From the NCBI RefSeq assembly GCF_009708175.1, contig NZ_WMBB01000011.1, positions 124,001 through 188,000 on the forward strand: a DNA stretch of 64,000 nt, given 5' to 3'. The number at the start of each line of letters is the position of its first letter. Position 1 is the stretch's first letter. The position numbers and the translations under genes are program-made. Origin of the DNA: Nocardia aurantiaca (GTDB lineage: Bacteria > Actinomycetota > Actinomycetes > Mycobacteriales > Mycobacteriaceae). Below are positions 60,344 through 64,000 of this stretch, piece after piece. The notes beneath the pieces were generated by a model that was not told the DNA's origin, ran no database searches, and worked only from the letters and a program-made list of their open reading frames with translations.

Positions 60344-61156
60344 ATGAGCGGTAATTCGATACCACCGGGCTATCATCCGCAGGACGAGCTGTGGACGCAG
60401 GACACCGTGGTGTTCGACGCGGTGCGCGACGACCACGAGCCCCCGGGCGAGCCTCGGGGCAACCGCCCGAAGGAGTCGAAGGCCAGCAAATACGCCATCA
60501 TCGGGCTGACCGCGACGATCGCGGTGTCGGTGCTCGCCATCGGCGGCCTGGTCGTGTCGGGCCACAGCCGCTGGGATGCGGCGCCGACCACGGCGAACGG
60601 CCCCGCACCGACACGCATCCTGCTCACGACGACCACCTCGGCGCGGCCCACCACGACGACCGCGCCGCAAGCGGCCGACGTGACGACCGCGCCCGACCCC
60701 ACCACGACCACCGCCGCGACATCCGCCACCACAACCACCACCGCGACGGCTACGGTCATCGCGGTCGGCGGACCATGCGGCCAGACGGGCCAGACCGCCG
60801 TCACCGCCGACGGCATGGTGCTGACCTGCGATGTGGCCGGAGACTCCACACCGCGCTGGCTGCCGATCACCAAGCCCTCGCTCGGATTCCCGTGCAATGC
60901 CACCGAAGCCGGGACCTTCGGCTACGCGGCCAACGGCGGCCAGCTGGTGTGCACCCGGCGAAACGGAACCAACGGGACGCCGTCCTACGTCTGGGACAGT
61001 CCCGGCGCAGTGACCGGCGGGAAGCACGAACCCGGCGAGATCTGCAATCTCAAGAAGGACGTAGTGGCCCAATCGTCGAGCGGCCGGGCCGTCTACTGCA
61101 TGCCCGCCAACGGCTCCAACAGCCCCTATATCGGCACGTGGAAGACCGTGTCCTGA
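60344..61156 (+). CDS. Membrane-anchored protein with Thr-rich linker and Cys-rich outer domain
   Basis: A 270-residue protein of unknown function. Residues 1-48 are cytoplasmic and polar; 49-71 form one membrane helix (YAIIGLTATIAVSVLAIGGL); 85-142 are a low-complexity Thr/Pro/Ala linker; 143-270 form an extracytoplasmic domain with six cysteines (CGQTGQ, LTCDV, FPCNA, LVCTR, EICNL, YCMP), probably three disulfides. The domain looks like two or three similar short units (G-x-x-C...G-x-L-x-C). No inositol link is evident. Confidence 0.7.
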   Translation: MSGNSIPPGYHPQDELWTQDTVVFDAVRDDHEPPGEPRGNRPKESKASKYAIIGLTATIAVSVLAIGGLVVSGHSRWDAAPTTANGPAPTRILLTTTTSARPTTTTAPQAADVTTAPDPTTTTAATSATTTTTATATVIAVGGPCGQTGQTAVTADGMVLTCDVAGDSTPRWLPITKPSLGFPCNATEAGTFGYAANGGQLVCTRRNGTNGTPSYVWDSPGAVTGGKHEPGEICNLKKDVVAQSSSGRAVYCMPANGSNSPYIGTWKTVS

Positions 61157-61295
61157 AACCCGTCTCCCGGAGAGCGACGACACCCGGCTGGATCGGCTGG
61201 GTGAGGATGTCGGAGACGCCCACACCTCCGCGACCCCCCGGCATCGCCCCGTGCCAGGTCACCGCCGCGACGGCGCTCACCGTCGAAGGACGGCA

Positions 61296-61913
61296 CTAGC
61301 TGACCAGCAAACCGACAGCGAGACCCGTCATGACGACCGCGATCACCGAATCCAGCACTCGCCACGCCGTCGGCTTCGCGAATACCGGGGCCAGCAGGCG
61401 CGCGCCGAAGCCGAGCGACACGAACCAGATCAGGCTGCCCGCAATGGCTCCCGCGGTCAGGAACCAGCGGTCCGGTGTGGCATAGGTACTGGCGAAGGAA
61501 CCCAGCAGCACGACCGTGTCCAGATACGCGTGCGGGTTGAGCCAGGTGACGGCCAGGCAGGTGGCGATGGCCGCGCCCAGCGCGAGGGGGGCGCCGCCGC
61601 CCGCAGACAGCCCCGATGCCGCGAAAGCGCGTTTGGCGGCGAGGAAGGCGTACCCCAGCAGGAAGACCGCGCCCGCGTATTTGGCGACTGTCATCACCAT
61701 CGGTGCGGCGTTCACGATCTTCCCGAAGCCCGCCACGCCCAGCGTCATGAGGATCACGTCGGAGCCGACGCACAACGTGACCACCGGCAGGACATGCTCA
61801 CGTCGAATGCCCTGCCGCAGCACGAACGCGTTCTGCGCGCCGATCGCCACGATGAGGGAGAGTCCGAAGCCGAGTCCCGAAATGGCCGCGAGGGCCGCCG
61901 ATGATGCGTTCAC
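61296..61913 (-). CDS. lysE: LysE-type amino-acid exporter
   Basis: A 205-residue membrane protein with six helices of the LysE/ArgO family. FGLSLIVAIGAQNAFVLRQGIRREHV is the family's N-terminal signature, and TWLNPHAYLDTVVLLGS the second. It exports lysine or arginine, preventing harmful accumulation. GTG start at 61913; divergent from the LysG-type regulator, as in Corynebacterium glutamicum. Confidence 0.92.
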   Translation of the reverse strand: MNASSAALAAISGLGFGLSLIVAIGAQNAFVLRQGIRREHVLPVVTLCVGSDVILMTLGVAGFGKIVNAAPMVMTVAKYAGAVFLLGYAFLAAKRAFAASGLSAGGGAPLALGAAIATCLAVTWLNPHAYLDTVVLLGSFASTYATPDRWFLTAGAIAGSLIWFVSLGFGARLLAPVFAKPTAWRVLDSVIAVVMTGLAVGLLVS

Positions 61914-61986
61914 GGTTTCGAAATTAAGGCAACCGTCCAGCACCAGGCCAGCTAAAGATTCTGATGCACCATTAGGATTTCTTACT

Positions 61987-62865
61987 ATGGATCTGCAGCT
62001 CGACCAACTGCGCGCCCTGGACGCCGTCATCAGCGAGGGCACCTTCGACGCCGCCGCCCGCAAGCTCAGCGTGACACCCTCGGCAATCAGCCAGCGCATC
62101 AAGGCGCTGGAGGACGCGGCGGGCCGCATCCTGGTGCAGCGCACCAAACCGGTACGGCCCACCGAATCCGGGCTGACGGTGCTGCGGCTGGCGCGCCAGA
62201 TCCAACTGCTCACCGGCGACACCGCGCGCGAACTCGGCGACGTGCACCAGCCCGGCGACGGCCCGGTGGTCATACCCATTGCCGTCAATGCCGATTCGCT
62301 GCAGACATGGGTCATCCCCGCGCTCGGCCGCGCGGCCGCCGGGGTGTCGTTCGAGATCCACCGCGAGGACGAAGAGCACACCACCCGCCTTCTGCGCGAC
62401 GGCACCGTCATGGCCGCCATCACCTCCACCGCCGCACCGGTGCAGGGTTGCACGGTGCGTCGCCTGGGGGCCATGCGCTATCGCCCGATGGCACAACCCG
62501 AATTCGCGCGCACCTGGTTTCCCGACGGGGCGAATGCCAAGTCGTTCGCACACGCACCCGTGGTGCTCTTCGACCGCAAGGACGACCTGCAGTTCCGACT
62601 CATGCGGCATTACACCCGCAAGCCCGTGGACCCGCCCCGGCATTACATCCCGTCCTCGGCCGGGTTCCATGACGCGGTGCGGGTCGGCATGGGCTGGGGC
62701 ATGATCCCGGACCTCATGATTCACCCCGAGGACGCGCTGGTTCCGCTGGATGAGAAGGTATTCGTGGATATCCCGCTGTACTGGCAACAATGGCGACTGG
62801 ATTCGCCCGCGCTCACCCTCGTCGCGGCCACGATCGCCGAAGCCGCCGAGCACGCGCTGCTATGA
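61987..62865 (+). CDS. lysG: LysG/ArgP-type LysR regulator
   Basis: A 292-residue LysR-type regulator. N-terminal LDQLRALDAVISEGTFDAAA and SVTPSAISQRIKALEDAAGR form the helix-turn-helix; the effector domain includes the ArgP-like AVNADSLQTWVIPAL and a late GMGWGMIPDL. In the known pair this protein activates lysE when basic amino acids accumulate. The 73-base divergent region is A+T-rich and should hold the binding site. ATG at 61987. Confidence 0.92.
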   Translation: MDLQLDQLRALDAVISEGTFDAAARKLSVTPSAISQRIKALEDAAGRILVQRTKPVRPTESGLTVLRLARQIQLLTGDTARELGDVHQPGDGPVVIPIAVNADSLQTWVIPALGRAAAGVSFEIHREDEEHTTRLLRDGTVMAAITSTAAPVQGCTVRRLGAMRYRPMAQPEFARTWFPDGANAKSFAHAPVVLFDRKDDLQFRLMRHYTRKPVDPPRHYIPSSAGFHDAVRVGMGWGMIPDLMIHPEDALVPLDEKVFVDIPLYWQQWRLDSPALTLVAATIAEAAEHALL

Positions 62866-62987
62866 AACGCAATAGGTTGTGATCGGCCACAAGGAGATTC
62901 GTTTTCCGTGTCACGGGGTAATAGATGACGTGGGCGGGGCCGGGTGCCATAGTCGAAGGCATTGCGGTTAGCCAGGAAGGAATTTCG

Positions 62988-64000
62988 TTGTCCCAAACTG
63001 TGCGGGGCGTCATCGCACGCTCGAAGAACGCCCCGGTGGAAGTCACCGACATCGTGATCCCGGACCCGGGTCCGGGAGAGGCCGTGGTGCGGGTGCAGGC
63101 CTGCGGGGTCTGCCACACCGACCTGCACTACCGCGAGGGCGGCATCAACGACGAATTCCCCTTCTTACTCGGGCACGAGGCCGCCGGCATCGTGGAATCG
63201 GTGGGCGAGGGCGTCACCGATGTGGAGCCCGGGGATTTCGTCATTGTGAATTGGCGGGCGGTCTGCGGCTCCTGTCGCGCCTGCCGCAAGGGCAAGCCCT
63301 GGTACTGCTTCTCGACCTTCAACGCGGCACAGCCGATGACGCTCACCGACGGCACCCCGCTCACTCCGGCCCTGGGCATCGGCGCCTTCGCCGAGAAGAC
63401 GCTGGTGCATGCCGGGCAATGCACCAAGGTGGATCCGAGCGTCTCCCCCGCCGCCGCGGGTCTGCTGGGTTGCGGTGTCATGGCCGGACTGGGCGCGGCC
63501 ATCAATACCGGTGGCGTGAGCCGCGGCGACTCGGTCGCCGTCATCGGCTGCGGCGGCGTCGGCAATGCCGCCATCGCGGGCGCCAAGCTGGCGGGCGCGA
63601 CCACCATCATCGCCGTCGATATCGACGAGCGGAAACTGGAGTGGGCCACCGGATTCGGGGCCACCCACACCGTCAACGCCGCCAAAGAGGACGCGGTGGA
63701 ACGGGTTCAGGAACTCACCGACAGCTTCGGCGCGGATGTGGTGATCGACGCCGTGGGCCGCCCGGAAACCTGGAAGCAGGCCTTCTATGCGCGCGATCTG
63801 GCGGGCACCGTGGTGCTGGTCGGCGTGCCGACGCCGGACATGACCCTCGAGATGCCGCTCATCGACTTCTTCTCGCGCGGTGGATCGCTGAAGTCCTCGT
63901 GGTACGGCGACTGCCTGCCCTCGCGCGACTTCCCCTACCTGATCGAGCTCTACCAGCAGGGCCGGCTGGACCTGGACGGGTTCGTGTCCGAGACCATCGC
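62988..64000 (+). CDS. adhE2: S-(hydroxymethyl)mycothiol dehydrogenase (3' end outside window)
   Basis: 337 codons are present of about 361. It is a zinc alcohol dehydrogenase that oxidises the formaldehyde-mycothiol adduct with NAD. Catalytic zinc: CGVCHTDLHYREGG and LLGHEAAG; structural zinc: CGSCRACRKGKPWYC with four Cys; NAD motif VIGCGGVGNAAIAG. Sequence and start (SQTVRGVIAR) agree closely with mycobacterial Rv2259. The start is TTG at 62988, with AGGAAGG seven bases upstream. Mycothiol dependence confirms an actinobacterial host. Confidence 0.92.
   Translation, partial: MSQTVRGVIARSKNAPVEVTDIVIPDPGPGEAVVRVQACGVCHTDLHYREGGINDEFPFLLGHEAAGIVESVGEGVTDVEPGDFVIVNWRAVCGSCRACRKGKPWYCFSTFNAAQPMTLTDGTPLTPALGIGAFAEKTLVHAGQCTKVDPSVSPAAAGLLGCGVMAGLGAAINTGGVSRGDSVAVIGCGGVGNAAIAGAKLAGATTIIAVDIDERKLEWATGFGATHTVNAAKEDAVERVQELTDSFGADVVIDAVGRPETWKQAFYARDLAGTVVLVGVPTPDMTLEMPLIDFFSRGGSLKSSWYGDCLPSRDFPYLIELYQQGRLDLDGFVSETI

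Noticed and set aside
58838..61225. 795-codon minus-strand frame across the LacI and iolG genes
   Set aside because: Low-complexity Gly/Arg product opposite well-supported genes.
1..64000. tRNA, rRNA, CRISPR array, insertion sequence
   Set aside because: No cloverleaf with acceptor end, no regular spaced repeats and no transposase motif was seen on reading both strands; a covariance-model search could not be run.

Overview
The window is high-GC actinobacterial chromosome, most likely Nocardia or a close relative. Pointers are a mycothiol-type formaldehyde dehydrogenase at the right edge, a KstR-type sterol operator, a duplicated HxlR regulator, a DUF574-type methyltransferase, an Rv1733c-like membrane protein, GTG/TTG starts and many ATGA gene overlaps. 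No tRNA, rRNA, CRISPR array, insertion sequence or phage was seen. The genus is an inference from gene content.

Region 1 (1-20.4 kb) looks like a general-stress island. It holds a thiamine-diphosphate enzyme, a GlcD/GlpC-type oxidase with an enolase-superfamily partner, an SDR, a FAD/Rieske oxidoreductase, a GAF protein, a nucleotidyltransferase-BON-phosphoesterase operon, KatE catalase, an Orn/Lys/Arg decarboxylase-like enzyme, a Kup potassium transporter with a holin-like protein, a small lipoprotein, an RsbW-type anti-sigma factor, a STAS to PAS-ANTAR pair, a small Rho-N-like protein and an Rv1733c-like protein. Ten SigB/SigF-type promoters (near GTTT-N15-GGGTAY, all with exactly 15 bp spacing) sit in front of these genes on both strands. 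Three of them end nine bases before a start codon, which predicts leaderless transcripts.

Region 2 (20.4-36.9 kb) is mixed. It has a degenerate response regulator behind an AT-rich leader, an M50-like membrane protease, a methyltransferase, a PAS-GGDEF protein, a steroid-reductase-like membrane protein with a perfect KstR-type operator, a P450 divergent from a TetR gene across a large dyad, an SDR and FAD oxidoreductase pair, a PLP enzyme, an NmrA-like protein, a sirtuin, and a TetR gene divergent from ilvD with three operator copies between them.

Region 3 (36.9-47 kb) is a compact catabolic unit on the minus strand. A transporter with a duplicated extracytoplasmic loop is followed by a two-domain HxlR regulator and a five-gene operon: carotenoid/stilbene-type cleavage oxygenase, luciferase-like monooxygenase, thiolase, acyl-CoA ligase and SCP2-type thiolase. 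The same operator-like motif lies in front of the regulator and of the oxygenase. This is the best candidate for an undescribed pathway: oxidative cleavage of a conjugated substrate, CoA activation and thiolysis.

Region 4 (47-64 kb) has a GtrA-like protein and an unknown protein, then a nine-gene minus-strand myo-inositol operon (isomerase/dehydratase, ABC importer, IolC, aldolase, a 45-residue small ORF, IolB, IolD). It is divergent from a LacI regulator and an inositol dehydrogenase, with two palindromic operators between. No iolA is present. A membrane-anchored Thr-rich protein, a LysE/LysG export pair and the 5' part of S-(hydroxymethyl)mycothiol dehydrogenase close the window.
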